Positions 8,045-20,113 of a DNA stretch of 64,000 nt are shown one piece after another. Every line of letters begins with the position of its first letter. Position 1 is the first letter of the stretch. The stretch spans positions 186,001-250,000 of the forward strand of contig BPKE01000001.1 in the NCBI GenBank assembly GCA_026004975.1. Direction: 5' to 3'. Source of the DNA: Gammaproteobacteria bacterium (GTDB lineage Bacteria > Pseudomonadota > Gammaproteobacteria > HTCC5015). The notes under the pieces were generated by a model. The model saw nothing but the letters and a program-made list of their open reading frames with translations, was not told the DNA's origin and searched no databases. A program made the translations under genes and the position numbers.

Positions 8045-8532
8045 CGGCCCGGCGCCGAGCCGATCAGCCGGGCGATTTCGGCCTCGACTTCGGCCGCCGT
8101 GCTTTCCCGGAAGCCGACGTGGCTCGCGACGATGTTGCCGTTCGCGTCGATGAGATACGAGGACGGCATGCCCTGCACGCCGTAGGCCTCGGCGAGACGG
8201 CCCTCGGGATCGAAGGCGATGGTGAACCGGGGGTTGAGTTTGCGCACGAAAGCCATCGCATCCTCGCGGTTCTCGTCGAGATTGACGGCGATCACCTTCA
8301 ACGCCCGCGGGTGGCGCGCCTGCAGCTCGCTCATCCACGGAAAAGACTTGCGGCAGGGACCGCACCAGGACGCCCAGAAATCCAGATAGACCACGCGCCC
8401 GCGGTAGGCGGCCAGTTCGACCGGCCCGGTGATGCCGGGCAGGGTGAAGGGCGGCGCCTTCTTGCCGCCGGCGGCGGGCACGGCGGCGGCGCACAGCAGA
8501 GCCAGCAAACCGAGGAACTTTTTCGTTTTCAT
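8041..8532 (-). CDS. TlpA/ResA-like thioredoxin-fold protein
   Basis: About 163 residues from the ATG at 8532; upstream starts at 8541 and 8556 are possible. A signal peptide (FLGLLALLCAAAVPAAGG) places it in the periplasm. The thioredoxin fold shows the redox motif in LDFWASWCGPCRKSFPWM (active site WCGPC), the cis-proline region GMPSSYLID, and GFRES near the end, as in TlpA-type thiol-disulfide oxidoreductases. Its stop codon overlaps the start of the Cys-tailed DUF4266 lipoprotein, which suggests translational coupling. A likely inference is that it keeps cysteines of the partner proteins reduced or exchanges disulfides with them. Confidence 0.85.
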   Translation of the reverse strand: MKTKKFLGLLALLCAAAVPAAGGKKAPPFTLPGITGPVELAAYRGRVVYLDFWASWCGPCRKSFPWMSELQARHPRALKVIAVNLDENREDAMAFVRKLNPRFTIAFDPEGRLAEAYGVQGMPSSYLIDANGNIVASHVGFRESTAAEVEAEIARLIGSAPGR

Positions 8533-8717
8533 GGGCCTCATCGTCGTTCGAACCATCGACCGTGTCGATCAAAACGGCATCTGGACCCGAGCCGGTCCGG
8601 ATCCGTACTATTCCATAAGCCGCGGCCGCAGAAAACGGAAGCGCTTCACAAAAACACCGGCTTACAGAATTTCCGAGCTCCGCCGTCACCCTGCCCACCG
8701 CCTGGAGGATGCCGCCG

Positions 8718-9656
8718 ATGTCCGAACCGGTCCCACACGTCGCCGCCGACACGCAACGCATCGAACGCGCGCTGGCCGCCATCGGCCGCGTCGTGCTCGG
8801 CGCCCGCGACGCGGTGCGCCTGGCGCTCAGCGCGCTGCTCGCCGGCGGGCACATCCTGATCGAGGACCCCCCGGGGGTCGGCAAGACCACCTTGGCGCAC
8901 ACGCTGGCACGGGTGCTCGGCTTGAGCTGGCGGCGCGTGCAGTTCACCAGCGACCTGCTCCCGGCCGACATCATCGGCGTGTCGGTCTGGCGCGAGGACC
9001 GCTTCGTGTTCCAGCCCGGCCCGGTGTTCACCCAGGTTCTGCTCGCCGACGAGCTGAACCGTGCCACGCCGAAGACGCAAAGCGCCCTGCTCGAAGCGAT
9101 GGAGGAAGGCCAGGTTTCGGTGGAAGGCCGCCGGCAGGCCCTGCCGCGGCCGTTTCTGGTCATCGCCACGCAAAACCCGCTGGAGCAGGCCGGCACCTTC
9201 CCGCTCCCGGAGTCGCAACTCGACCGGTTCATGATGCGGATCCATCTGGGCACCTTGGACGCCGCCGCCGAGCGCGCCCTGCTGGCCGGCGACGACCGGC
9301 GGCGCCTGGCGGCCGCCATCGAGCCGGTGCTCGACGCCGACAGCCTGCTGCGCCTGCAAAAGGCGGTGGCGAGGGTGTACGTCTCCGAGGCGGTGCTCGA
9401 CCATCTGCAGGCGCTGCTGGCACGCAGCCGCGATCCGCGCCTGTTCCAGTTCGGCCTGTCGCCGCGCGCCGGCCTGGCGCTCAAACGCGCCGCGCAGGCC
9501 TGGGCGCTGATCGCCGGGCGGGACCACGTCCTGCCCGAAGACGTCCAGGCGGTGGCGGTGGCGGTGGCCGAGCACCGCCTGCGCGCCCCCGACGGCGAGG
9601 CGCTGCCGGCGGAGGAACTGCACAATCGCTGGCTGGCGGCGGTGGCCGTCGATTGA
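8718..9656 (+). CDS. MoxR-family AAA+ ATPase
   Basis: 312 residues. Walker A is DPPGVGKTTLAHTLA near residue 50 and Walker B is VLLADELNRATPKTQ, followed by the MoxR signature LEAMEEGQVSVEG, sensor-1 ATQNPLEQAGTFPLPE and the LDRFMM region. The ATG at 8718 lies ten bases from GGAGG; the ATG at 8709 abuts it and is unlikely. MoxR ATPases act as chaperones with VWA or DUF58 partners. Here the DUF58 gene starts two bases after the stop and the DUF3488 transglutaminase gene follows, the standard triad. The exact client is unknown. Confidence 0.92.
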   Translation: MSEPVPHVAADTQRIERALAAIGRVVLGARDAVRLALSALLAGGHILIEDPPGVGKTTLAHTLARVLGLSWRRVQFTSDLLPADIIGVSVWREDRFVFQPGPVFTQVLLADELNRATPKTQSALLEAMEEGQVSVEGRRQALPRPFLVIATQNPLEQAGTFPLPESQLDRFMMRIHLGTLDAAAERALLAGDDRRRLAAAIEPVLDADSLLRLQKAVARVYVSEAVLDHLQALLARSRDPRLFQFGLSPRAGLALKRAAQAWALIAGRDHVLPEDVQAVAVAVAEHRLRAPDGEALPAEELHNRWLAAVAVD

Positions 9657-9657
9657 G

Positions 9658-10620
9658 ATGGGCGGGCGCTTGACCCGGCGCCTCGGCGAGCGCCTGCGCC
9701 GCTGGCAGTTCCGCCGCCTGCCGCCGCCGGCGGCCGAGGCCCGGCCGTCGCCCCGCAGCAGCTATGTGCTGCCGACCGGTTACGGCCTGCTGTTCGCGGC
9801 GGTGCTCTACGTGATGCTGCTGGCGGCGCTCAATTACGCGCTCAACCTGGGGTTGCTGTGGGTCTTCTGGCTCACCGGCGTGGGCTTGCTCGGGGTCCTG
9901 GACGGTTACCGGAACCTGCTGCGCGTCCGCCTGTCGGCGGCCCCCGGGCGGCCGGTGTTCGCCGGCGAAACCGGGTATTTCCTGGTGGCCGTGGAGAACG
10001 ACAGCGACCGGCCGGCGCGCGCGCTGCGCCTGCATGCCCCCGACGGCAGCGTGTTGTGTTTCGACGTGCCGGCACGCGGCCGGCGGGAACTGCGGGTACC
10101 GGTGCCCACCGCGCGGCGCGGGCCCTTGCCGTTGCCTCCGCTGCGCCTGGACACCCGCGCGCCGCTGTACATCGTCCGCTGTTGGACCTGGCTGGCGCTG
10201 GACGCCCGCCTGCTGGTCTATCCCCGGCCGGCCGGCAGCCGCCGCCTGCCGCAACCGGCGGGCGGCACCGGCGCGAGCCGCCCACGACTCGACGGCGACG
10301 CGGACTTCGACGGCTTGCGCCGCTACCGCCCCGGCGATCCGCCGTCGCGGATCTACTGGCCGGCGGTCGCGCGCAGCGGAGAGAAGCAGGTGAAAGTGTT
10401 CCGCGGCGACGGCGAGGGCGTGTTGTGGCTGGACGCCGCCCTGGCGCCGCAAGCCGACTGGGAACAACGCCTGTCGCAACTGTGCCGCTGGGTGCTGGCG
10501 GCCCAGCGCGCCGGCTTGCGCTGGGGACTGCGCCTGCCGGGCGTGACCGTGCCGCCGGCCGCCGGGGCGGCGCACCGTCACCGCTGCCTGACCGTGCTCG
10601 CCTGCCATGGCCTCGACTGA
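9658..10620 (+). CDS. DUF58 domain-containing membrane protein
   Basis: 320 residues. Two adjacent membrane segments (GYGLLFAAVLYVMLLAALNYA and LGLLWVFWLTGVGLLGVL) near residues 40-80 follow a basic N-terminus. The DUF58 core is recognisable by FDGLRRYRPGDPPSRIYWPAV near residue 220, just before KQVKVFRGDGEGVLWLD. These proteins work with MoxR ATPases, and this gene is sandwiched between moxR and the transglutaminase gene, overlapping the latter by 14 bases. The C-terminal part is short of a complete VWA metal site as far as I can see. Confidence 0.85.
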   Translation: MGGRLTRRLGERLRRWQFRRLPPPAAEARPSPRSSYVLPTGYGLLFAAVLYVMLLAALNYALNLGLLWVFWLTGVGLLGVLDGYRNLLRVRLSAAPGRPVFAGETGYFLVAVENDSDRPARALRLHAPDGSVLCFDVPARGRRELRVPVPTARRGPLPLPPLRLDTRAPLYIVRCWTWLALDARLLVYPRPAGSRRLPQPAGGTGASRPRLDGDADFDGLRRYRPGDPPSRIYWPAVARSGEKQVKVFRGDGEGVLWLDAALAPQADWEQRLSQLCRWVLAAQRAGLRWGLRLPGVTVPPAAGAAHRHRCLTVLACHGLD

Positions 10621-12670
10621 CGTGCGCAGACCGCTCGCGCCCCGCGCCCGGCGCAGCCTGGCGCTGCTGCTGCCGCTCGCCGCCGCGCCGTTGTGGCCGC
10701 ACATCCCCGCTTGGCTGTGGGGGGTGCTGGGCGGGGTCTGGCTGCTGGCCTGGCTCGGCGCCGGCCGTCCGCGCCTGTTGCCCGGCGCAACCGCGCGCGG
10801 TCTGCTCGCCCTCCTCCTGGGCGGCGCCGTGTGGCTCTACAACGGCGGCAGCTCCAGCCGCGAGGCCGGCGTGCAACTGTTGCTGGCCATGCTGACGCTC
10901 AAGCTGCTGGAGCTGCGGCACGAACGCGACGGCATGATGCTGTTGATGCTCGGCGCCTTTCTGCCGCTGGCGGCCGGCCTCTACGAGCAAGGCGTGCCGC
11001 AGCTGTTCCACCTGGCCGCCGTGCTGGCCCTCTATCTGGCCGTCTGGACCGGCCTGGGCGGCGACGGCCCCCGGGCCGAGGACGGGCGCCCGGCGTTGCG
11101 CCTGCTGCTGGCCGCGCTGCCGATCGCCGTCCTGCTGTTCGTGTTCTTCCCTCGGCTGCCGAGCCCGCTGTGGGGGTTGCCGGAACGCGCCGCGGCGCGT
11201 TCCGGCCTCGACGACACCCTCTCGCCCGGGGCGGTCGGCCAGGTGGTCCTGGACGACGCGCCGGCTTTTCGCGTCCATTTCGAAGGCCGGGCGCCGCTGC
11301 CGGCGCAGCGCTATTGGCGGGTTTACGTGCTGTGGGATTTCGACGGCCGGGACTGGCTCAACCTCACCTCTGCACCGCGCTCGACGACGGCCCTGTCCGG
11401 TCGGGGCCGGCCCGTGTACTACGAGCTCTTCCTCGAACCCCACGACCGGCGTGCCTTGCCGGTCCTGGACATGCCGGCCTGGGACGAGCGGGCCCAAGCG
11501 CCGGCCGGCCATCGGGTCGCCCTCACCACCGACGCGCTGCTGCGCAGCGCCCAGCCCGTCCTGACCATGGTCCGTTACCGGCTCGGCGCATGGCTCGACT
11601 ATCGTCTCGAGGCCGAAGCGCTCGCACCCGGCGTGCGCCGCCGCGCTCTGGACTTGCCCCCGGGCAGCGCGCCGCGCAGCACCGAGCTGGCCCGCCGTTG
11701 GCTCGCCGAGACCGGCGGCGATCCCGCCGCCGTGCTCGAACGGCTGCTCGACACGTATCACCGTGAGTTTTACTACACCCTGCGGCCGCCGCCGCCCGGC
11801 CCGGACTGGATCGACGGCTTTTTGTTCGACACGCGCCGCGGCTTCTGCGAGCATTTCGCCGCCGCCACGGCGGTGGTGATGCGTGCGGCGGGCGTGCCGG
11901 CGCGCCTCGTGCTCGGCTACCAAGGCGGCGAATACAACCCACTGGGCGGGCACTGGCTGGTCCGCCAGGCGGACGCCCACGCCTGGGTCGAACTGTGGTG
12001 GCCCGGGCGCGGTTGGCAGCGGGTCGACCCCACGGCCGCGGTGGCGCCCGAGCGCATCGCCGACGGCCTGGCGGCGGCCCTCCCGGCCGCCGAGCGACCG
12101 CGGGCGCTGCGCCCGGCGCCGGACTGGCTGCGCCGCCTGCGGCTCGCCTGGGACGCCCTGGACGCCCGCTGGAACTATTTCGTCCTCGGCTACGACCGCC
12201 AGCTACAACGCGACTTTCTCGCCGGACTGGGCTGGCGACCGGCGGGGGACGGTGCGCTGGCGTTGGCCGCCGCGGCGGGCCTGGCGGCCCTCCTGGGCCT
12301 GATCGCCTGGTGGTGGCGGCGCGCCGAGCGTGCTCGACCCGACCCGGCGCGGGCGGCCTGGCGACGGCTCGGCCGGGCCCTGGCGTGGCTGGGTCACCCG
12401 CGCGCGCCGGCCGAGGGGCCGGTCGCCTACCGCGCGCGGCTGGCGAGGGCGGCGCCGGCGCTGGCGGCGACGATCCATCCCCTGACCGAAGACTGGCTCG
12501 TGCTGCGCTACCGGCGCGCCCCGGAGGCGGCGCGCCGCCGCGCCCTGCAACGCCTGCGGCGCGGCGCCTGGCGGTGGTGGCTGTACGCCGCCTGGCGCGC
12601 CCCCTGGCTCACGCTCCGGCGGGCGGCCGCCAGGCGCCGTGCAAAGTGCGGAAGCGGTGACCCTGCTTGA
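10607..12670 (+). CDS. DUF3488/transglutaminase-like membrane protein (TgpA type)
   Basis: 687 residues. About six membrane segments fill the first 190 residues (DUF3488). A periplasmic transglutaminase-like domain follows with the catalytic triad in RRGFCEHFAAATAVVMRAAG (Cys), ADAHAWVELW (His) and WQRVDPTAAV (Asp), around residues 405-475. A further membrane helix near residue 550 (ALALAAAAGLAALLGLIAW) precedes a DUF4129-like cytoplasmic tail. The Pseudomonas homologue TgpA is essential for viability there; its substrate is unclear. The start overlaps the DUF58 gene, and the last 62 bases overlap the 3' end of the convergent DUF1249 gene. Confidence 0.9.
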   Translation: MASTDVRRPLAPRARRSLALLLPLAAAPLWPHIPAWLWGVLGGVWLLAWLGAGRPRLLPGATARGLLALLLGGAVWLYNGGSSSREAGVQLLLAMLTLKLLELRHERDGMMLLMLGAFLPLAAGLYEQGVPQLFHLAAVLALYLAVWTGLGGDGPRAEDGRPALRLLLAALPIAVLLFVFFPRLPSPLWGLPERAAARSGLDDTLSPGAVGQVVLDDAPAFRVHFEGRAPLPAQRYWRVYVLWDFDGRDWLNLTSAPRSTTALSGRGRPVYYELFLEPHDRRALPVLDMPAWDERAQAPAGHRVALTTDALLRSAQPVLTMVRYRLGAWLDYRLEAEALAPGVRRRALDLPPGSAPRSTELARRWLAETGGDPAAVLERLLDTYHREFYYTLRPPPPGPDWIDGFLFDTRRGFCEHFAAATAVVMRAAGVPARLVLGYQGGEYNPLGGHWLVRQADAHAWVELWWPGRGWQRVDPTAAVAPERIADGLAAALPAAERPRALRPAPDWLRRLRLAWDALDARWNYFVLGYDRQLQRDFLAGLGWRPAGDGALALAAAAGLAALLGLIAWWWRRAERARPDPARAAWRRLGRALAWLGHPRAPAEGPVAYRARLARAAPALAATIHPLTEDWLVLRYRRAPEAARRRALQRLRRGAWRWWLYAAWRAPWLTLRRAAARRRAKCGSGDPA

Positions 12671-13106
12671 GGCAGAAGTTCAACCAGCGGTAGAGGAAAC
12701 GGTTCAGGCGCCAGCGTGCCGCCAGGGCGCCCTGATCGAGATCGACGGGCGGCAGGCTGGAGACGTCGAGGCGCGGACCGTGGCGGTGCAAGGCGCCGCT
12801 CATCACTTCGGCGAGCCGCGCGTCGAGGTACACCCGGATGCGCAGATCGGGCGCGCACAACGTCCCGCCGTCCGGACGGGGAAAACAGTAGGTCAAGGCG
12901 GCCGTCAAGGTGTACGGGCACCGTTCGAGCAACTGGTAGTGCAGATCCAGGCCGCGCGGGCTGACCGAAACGGCCTGGGCGCCGACCGTCCCCCAGTCCG
13001 GCAGCAAGCGCCGGAGGCGGATGTAATTGAGCTCGTACAGGCCCATCAGGCCGTCGAAACTCGGCGACGGCCGGGGCCCGAAACGGCGGCGGAGGGTGCT
13101 TGCCAT
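12609..13106 (-). CDS. DUF1249 family protein (YqiB-like)
   Basis: 165 residues. It matches the DUF1249/YqiB family in length and in features such as LMGLYELNYIRLRRLLP near the start and LNRFLYRWLNFCLKQGHRF at the end. It is a soluble cytoplasmic protein of unknown function. I chose the ATG at 13106, which has GGAG close upstream. Its 3' end runs 62 bases antisense into the DUF3488 gene. In many gammaproteobacteria the homologue sits beside cpdA, but that partner is not present here. Confidence 0.75.
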   Translation of the reverse strand: MASTLRRRFGPRPSPSFDGLMGLYELNYIRLRRLLPDWGTVGAQAVSVSPRGLDLHYQLLERCPYTLTAALTYCFPRPDGGTLCAPDLRIRVYLDARLAEVMSGALHRHGPRLDVSSLPPVDLDQGALAARWRLNRFLYRWLNFCLKQGHRFRTLHGAWRPPAGA

Positions 13107-13184
13107 CATGCTCCGGATGATAGGCACGGCGCCCCGGGCGCACCAGATTGACAAGCCCGGCCGGCAGCGTTCCAGGGCCCGCCC

Positions 13185-13212
13185 TTGCCGCGCCGGCCGA
13201 TTTGGCGATAAT
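13185..13212 (+). promoter_or_regulatory. Putative infA promoter
   Basis: TTGCCG (13185-13190), a 16-base spacer and GATAAT (13207-13212) stand 35 bases before the infA ATG. This is an acceptable sigma-70 match. Confidence 0.5.
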
Positions 13213-13246
13213 TGGCGGCCTGTTCCCGAGCGGCCCCAGCGACGTA

Positions 13247-13465
13247 ATGTCGAAAGAAGACCACATCGAAATGCAGGGCACGGTGATCGAAGCCCTGCCC
13301 AACACCATGTTCCGCGTGCGCCTGGAGAACGGGCACGTGATCACGGCCCACATCTCGGGCAAGATGCGCAAGCACTACATCCGCATCCTGCGCGGCGACC
13401 AGGTCACGGTGGAACTCACCCCCTACGACCTGACCAAAGGCCGCATCGTCTTCCGCAACAAGTGA
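13247..13465 (+). CDS. infA: Translation initiation factor IF-1
   Basis: 72 residues, the usual size. The sequence is typical of IF-1: [39 protein letters not shown] and [15 protein letters not shown], forming an OB fold that binds the ribosomal A site with IF-3 and IF-2. An in-frame start at 13148 would add 33 residues with no family match and is rejected. The gene faces clpA, whose stop is 27 bases away on the other strand; infA next to clpA is also the E. coli arrangement. Confidence 0.98.
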   Translation: MSKEDHIEMQGTVIEALPNTMFRVRLENGHVITAHISGKMRKHYIRILRGDQVTVELTPYDLTKGRIVFRNK

Positions 13466-13492
13466 GCGGCGCGGCCGCCGGCCGCAACGCGC

Positions 13493-15757
<2,265 letters not shown>

Positions 15758-15848
15758 GGCTCTCTCACCGTGTTCGGCGGCCGCAAGGCCGCAGGCTCGT
15801 CACCCACTGACCGCCCGCGACCCCTCGAGGTTCCGCGGGGGGCGGGGG

Positions 15849-16172
15849 TCAGTCCGCTTCTTCCATGATGCACAACAGCGGGTGCTGGTGCTCCCGGGCG
15901 TAGTTGTTCACCTGCGCCACCTTGGTCTCGGCGATGTCCCGGGTGTACACGCCGCACACGCCGCGGCCGCGGGTGTGCACCTGCAGCATGATCTGTGTCG
16001 CCTTGTGCCGGTCCATCCCGAAGAACACCTGGAGCACCTCCACCACGAAGTCCATGGGTGTGTAATCGTCGTTGAGCAGCACGACTTTATAGAGCGGCGG
16101 CGGTTTCAGCCGCGGTTTTTCCGTCTGGACCGCCAGCCCGGGGTCGTGGCGCCCACGCGACTTGTCGCTCAT
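15849..16172 (-). CDS. clpS: ATP-dependent Clp protease adaptor ClpS
   Basis: 107 residues. The core is unmistakable: [20 protein letters not shown], where NDD and the following hydrophobic residues form the N-degron pocket, then [20 protein letters not shown] and [14 protein letters not shown]. ClpS binds N-end-rule substrates and delivers them to the Clp-N domain of ClpA, encoded just downstream. The basic, flexible N-terminus is usual. The icd gene ends on the same strand 25 bases upstream. Confidence 0.97.
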   Translation of the reverse strand: MSDKSRGRHDPGLAVQTEKPRLKPPPLYKVVLLNDDYTPMDFVVEVLQVFFGMDRHKATQIMLQVHTRGRGVCGVYTRDIAETKVAQVNNYAREHQHPLLCIMEEAD

Positions 16173-16197
16173 CGACCTTCCCCCGCCCCGGGCCCGC

Positions 16198-17457
<1,260 letters not shown>

Positions 17458-17512
17458 GCGGGGGCAACTCCTCAGCGGGAACGGGAAACGGGGGGAGTAT
17501 TGACGCAACCGT

Positions 17513-17518
17513 ATTATA
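17513..17518 (-). promoter_or_regulatory. Putative icd -10 element
   Basis: TATAAT on the minus strand, 56 bases before the icd start. The -35 region (TTTCGC at 17536-17541) is weak. Confidence 0.5.
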
Positions 17519-17558
17519 CCGGCCGGCGGCCGGCGGCGAAACGCGGCCCGGACGCGGC

Positions 17559-17587
17559 TTGGCAAGCCCCGGGCCGCACCGTATTAT
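17559..17587 (+). promoter_or_regulatory. Putative promoter of the LysR gene
   Basis: TTGGCA (17559-17564), a 17-base spacer and TATTAT (17582-17587) precede the LysR ATG by 20 bases. It sits back to back with the icd promoter, so a LysR site here could act on both genes. Confidence 0.55.
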
Positions 17588-17607
17588 TGAATTTTTAAAT
17601 ACTTCCC

Positions 17608-18558
17608 ATGGACACCGCCCTGTACACGCCCGGCCGCCTCAAGCAACTGCGCGCCTTCGTCGAGGTCGCCCAGACCGAGAGCGTGTCGGCCGCGGCCGCC
17701 CGGCTCAATCTCAGCCAGCCGTCGATTTCGCTGCAGATCAAGGCCCTGGAGACGGCTTTCGGCACCCCGCTGTTCGAGCGCCGCGGCCCGCGGATCCGCA
17801 TCACGCCGGCCGGGCGGGCCTTGCTCGAGCTGGCGCAACCGCTGGTGGAACGCCTGGAGCGCCTGCCCGAGCTGTTCGCCGCCCGCCTCGGCGACGCCGC
17901 CCAGGGACACCTGGACATCGCCGCCGGTGAGGCGACGATCCTGTACATCCTGCCGCGCTTCGTGGAAGCCTTCAAGCGCGCCCACCCGGGCGTCAAACTC
18001 AATCTGCGCAACGTCACCGGGCGCCACGGCCTGACGCTGCTGCGCCGCAACGAAGTGGATTTCGCGGTCGGCTCGCTGCTGGAGCGGGTGGCCGACATGG
18101 ACTACTATCCGATTTTCACCTTCGACCCGGTGCTGATCACGCCGCCCGAGCACCCGCTGGCGCGCATCGCCGCGGAACGGCCGCTCACCCTCGAGGACAT
18201 CGGCCCGCACGGGCTGATCCTGCCGCCGCGGCACCTGAGCACCTGGTCGCTGGTGAAGCTGGTCTTCCAGCAGCACAACGTGCCCTACCATGTGACCATG
18301 GAGGCCGGCGGCTGGGAGGTGATCAAGAAATACGTCGAACTGGGGCTGGGTGTGTCGATCGTGACCAGTGTCTGCCTGACCGGCGGCGAGCGCCTCGCCG
18401 TGATCCCGCTGGACCGCTATTTTCCGAAACGCACCTACGGCGTGGTGCTGCGCCGCGGCCGGCTGGTCTCGCCGCAGGCCCGCCGCTTCCTGGAAATCAT
18501 GGATCCGGCCATCGGCGAGTGGCTCGACGGCCTGGGCGCCGCCGCGCAGCGCGCATGA
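17608..18558 (+). CDS. LysR-family regulator, CysB-like
   Basis: 316 residues. The N-terminal winged helix is clear (LRAFVEVAQTESVSAAAARL, then LSQPSISLQIKALETAFG). The effector domain has the CysB/Cbl-subgroup look (EATILYILPRFVEAFKRAHPG, NEVDFAVGSL). The next gene overlaps its stop codon by 4 bases, suggesting cotranscription with the Nudix gene and mnmA. Its target could be icd, which is transcribed divergently, but nothing in the sequence proves this. Confidence 0.88.
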   Translation: MDTALYTPGRLKQLRAFVEVAQTESVSAAAARLNLSQPSISLQIKALETAFGTPLFERRGPRIRITPAGRALLELAQPLVERLERLPELFAARLGDAAQGHLDIAAGEATILYILPRFVEAFKRAHPGVKLNLRNVTGRHGLTLLRRNEVDFAVGSLLERVADMDYYPIFTFDPVLITPPEHPLARIAAERPLTLEDIGPHGLILPPRHLSTWSLVKLVFQQHNVPYHVTMEAGGWEVIKKYVELGLGVSIVTSVCLTGGERLAVIPLDRYFPKRTYGVVLRRGRLVSPQARRFLEIMDPAIGEWLDGLGAAAQRA

Positions 18559-18995
18559 GCGAGCTGCACCTGACCGTCGCGGCGGTGGTCGAGCGCGACG
18601 GGCGCTTTTTGTGCGTCGAGGAGCACGTCGAGGGCCGGCTGGTCATCAACCAGCCGGCGGGGCACGTCGAGAACGGCGAGAGCCTGACCGAGGCGGCGAT
18701 CCGCGAAACCCTGGAGGAAACCGGCTGGCGCGTCCAGATCGAGGCGCTGTTGCGCCTCTACCGCTGGCGCCATCCGGCCAACGGCTGCACCTATTTCCGG
18801 GCTGCCTTCCGCGCCCGACCGCTGGATTTCGACCCGCACCGCCCCCTGGACACCGGCATCGAGCGGGCGCTGTGGCTGACCCCGGCCGAGCTCGCCGCCC
18901 AGGTCGAGCGCCTGCGCAGCCCGATGGTGCTGCAGTGCGTCGAGGACCACCTGGCGCGGCGCGCGTATCCGCTCGACCTGCTCGCCGATCTGTGA
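18555..18995 (+). CDS. nudJ: Nudix hydrolase, NudJ-like
   Basis: 146 residues. The Nudix box is complete: GHVENGESLTEAAIRETLEE followed by TGW, with the REtxEE glutamates that bind the metal. It starts with HLTVAAVVERDGRFLCVEE, as NudJ does. In E. coli NudJ hydrolyses thiamine-pyrophosphate intermediates and nucleoside di/triphosphates, and nudJ lies directly before mnmA, the same order as here. The ATG overlaps the LysR stop (ATGA). An in-frame start at 18519 has no support. Confidence 0.88.
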   Translation: MSELHLTVAAVVERDGRFLCVEEHVEGRLVINQPAGHVENGESLTEAAIRETLEETGWRVQIEALLRLYRWRHPANGCTYFRAAFRARPLDFDPHRPLDTGIERALWLTPAELAAQVERLRSPMVLQCVEDHLARRAYPLDLLADL

Positions 18996-18998
18996 CCC

Positions 18999-20093
18999 AT
19001 GCGCCGTGAACACATCATCGTCGGCATGTCCGGCGGCGTCGATTCGTCCGTCGCCGCCTTGCTGTTGCTGGAACAGGGCCACCGCGTGGAAGGCCTGTTC
19101 ATGAAAAACTGGGAGGAGACCGACGATGTCGCCTATTGCACGGCGCAGCAGGACCTGGAAGACGCCGAGCGGGTCTGCGAGGACCTGGAAATCCCCCTGC
19201 ACACGGTGAACTTCGCCCGCCAGTACTGGGACCGGGTGTTCGCGCACTTCCTCGCCGAGCAGCGCGCCGGGCGCACGCCGAACCCCGACGTGCTGTGCAA
19301 CCGCGAGATCAAGTTCCAGGTGTTCCTGGAGCACGCGCTGCGCCTGGGCGCCGACCGCATCGCCACCGGCCACTACGCGCGCATCGACGCCGCGCCGGAC
19401 GGCGGGCGGCGGCTGCTCAAGGGGGTGGATCCGGGCAAGGATCAGAGCTATTTCCTGCACGCGCTCGGCCAGCGCGAGCTGGCCCGGAGCGTATTCCCGC
19501 TCGGCGGCCTGTGCAAGGCCGAGGTCCGCGCCCGCGCCACCGAGGCCGGGCTGGTGACCCACGACAAGCGCGACAGCACCGGCATCTGCTTCATCGGCGA
19601 GCGGCGCTTCGCCGACTTCCTGGCCCGCTACCTGCCGCCCCGCGAGGGCGACATCGTCACCCTGGACGGCCGCGTGATCGGCCGCCACCGCGGCGCCTGG
19701 TATTACACCATCGGCCAGCGCCAGGGGCTGGGTATCGGCGGTGTCGCCGGCGCGCCGGAGGCACCGTGGTACGTGGTCGCCAAGGACGTCGAAAAGAACA
19801 CCGTCACGGTGGTCCAGGGCGCCGATCATCCCGCCCTGTTCGCCCGGCGCGTGCGCACCGGCCCGATCCATTGGATCGGCCGGCCGCCGGCCGCCCTGCC
19901 CTTCCGCTGTGCGGCCAAGACCCGCTACCGCCAGCCGGACCAGCCCTGCACGCTGCTCGAGGCGACGGACGCCGGCGCGGAGTGCCTGTTCGACACCCCG
20001 CAACGGGCGGTGACACCGGGCCAGTCCCTGGTACTCTATGCGGGAGAGGTCTGCCTGGGCGGCGCCGTCATCGAGCAGACCCGGCCGGAGTGA
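18999..20093 (+). CDS. mnmA: tRNA-specific 2-thiouridylase MnmA
   Basis: 364 residues. It carries the PP-loop ATP site [14 protein letters not shown], the first catalytic Cys in [13 protein letters not shown] and the second in [12 protein letters not shown], plus [10 protein letters not shown]. With sulfur from the Tus relay it makes the 2-thio group of the wobble uridine in tRNA-Lys, -Glu and -Gln. It begins 3 bases after the Nudix gene. Length and domain order are normal. Confidence 0.97.
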   Translation: MRREHIIVGMSGGVDSSVAALLLLEQGHRVEGLFMKNWEETDDVAYCTAQQDLEDAERVCEDLEIPLHTVNFARQYWDRVFAHFLAEQRAGRTPNPDVLCNREIKFQVFLEHALRLGADRIATGHYARIDAAPDGGRRLLKGVDPGKDQSYFLHALGQRELARSVFPLGGLCKAEVRARATEAGLVTHDKRDSTGICFIGERRFADFLARYLPPREGDIVTLDGRVIGRHRGAWYYTIGQRQGLGIGGVAGAPEAPWYVVAKDVEKNTVTVVQGADHPALFARRVRTGPIHWIGRPPAALPFRCAAKTRYRQPDQPCTLLEATDAGAECLFDTPQRAVTPGQSLVLYAGEVCLGGAVIEQTRPE

Positions 20094-20113
20094 GCGCCGC
20101 GCGAGGAGGAACC

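Noticed and set aside
6584-9625. A single 1013-residue minus-strand frame
   Set aside because: It joins antisense of the MoxR gene, an unused frame of the thioredoxin gene, the frameshifted DUF4266 gene and DUF3570. Only the pieces listed as features are supported.
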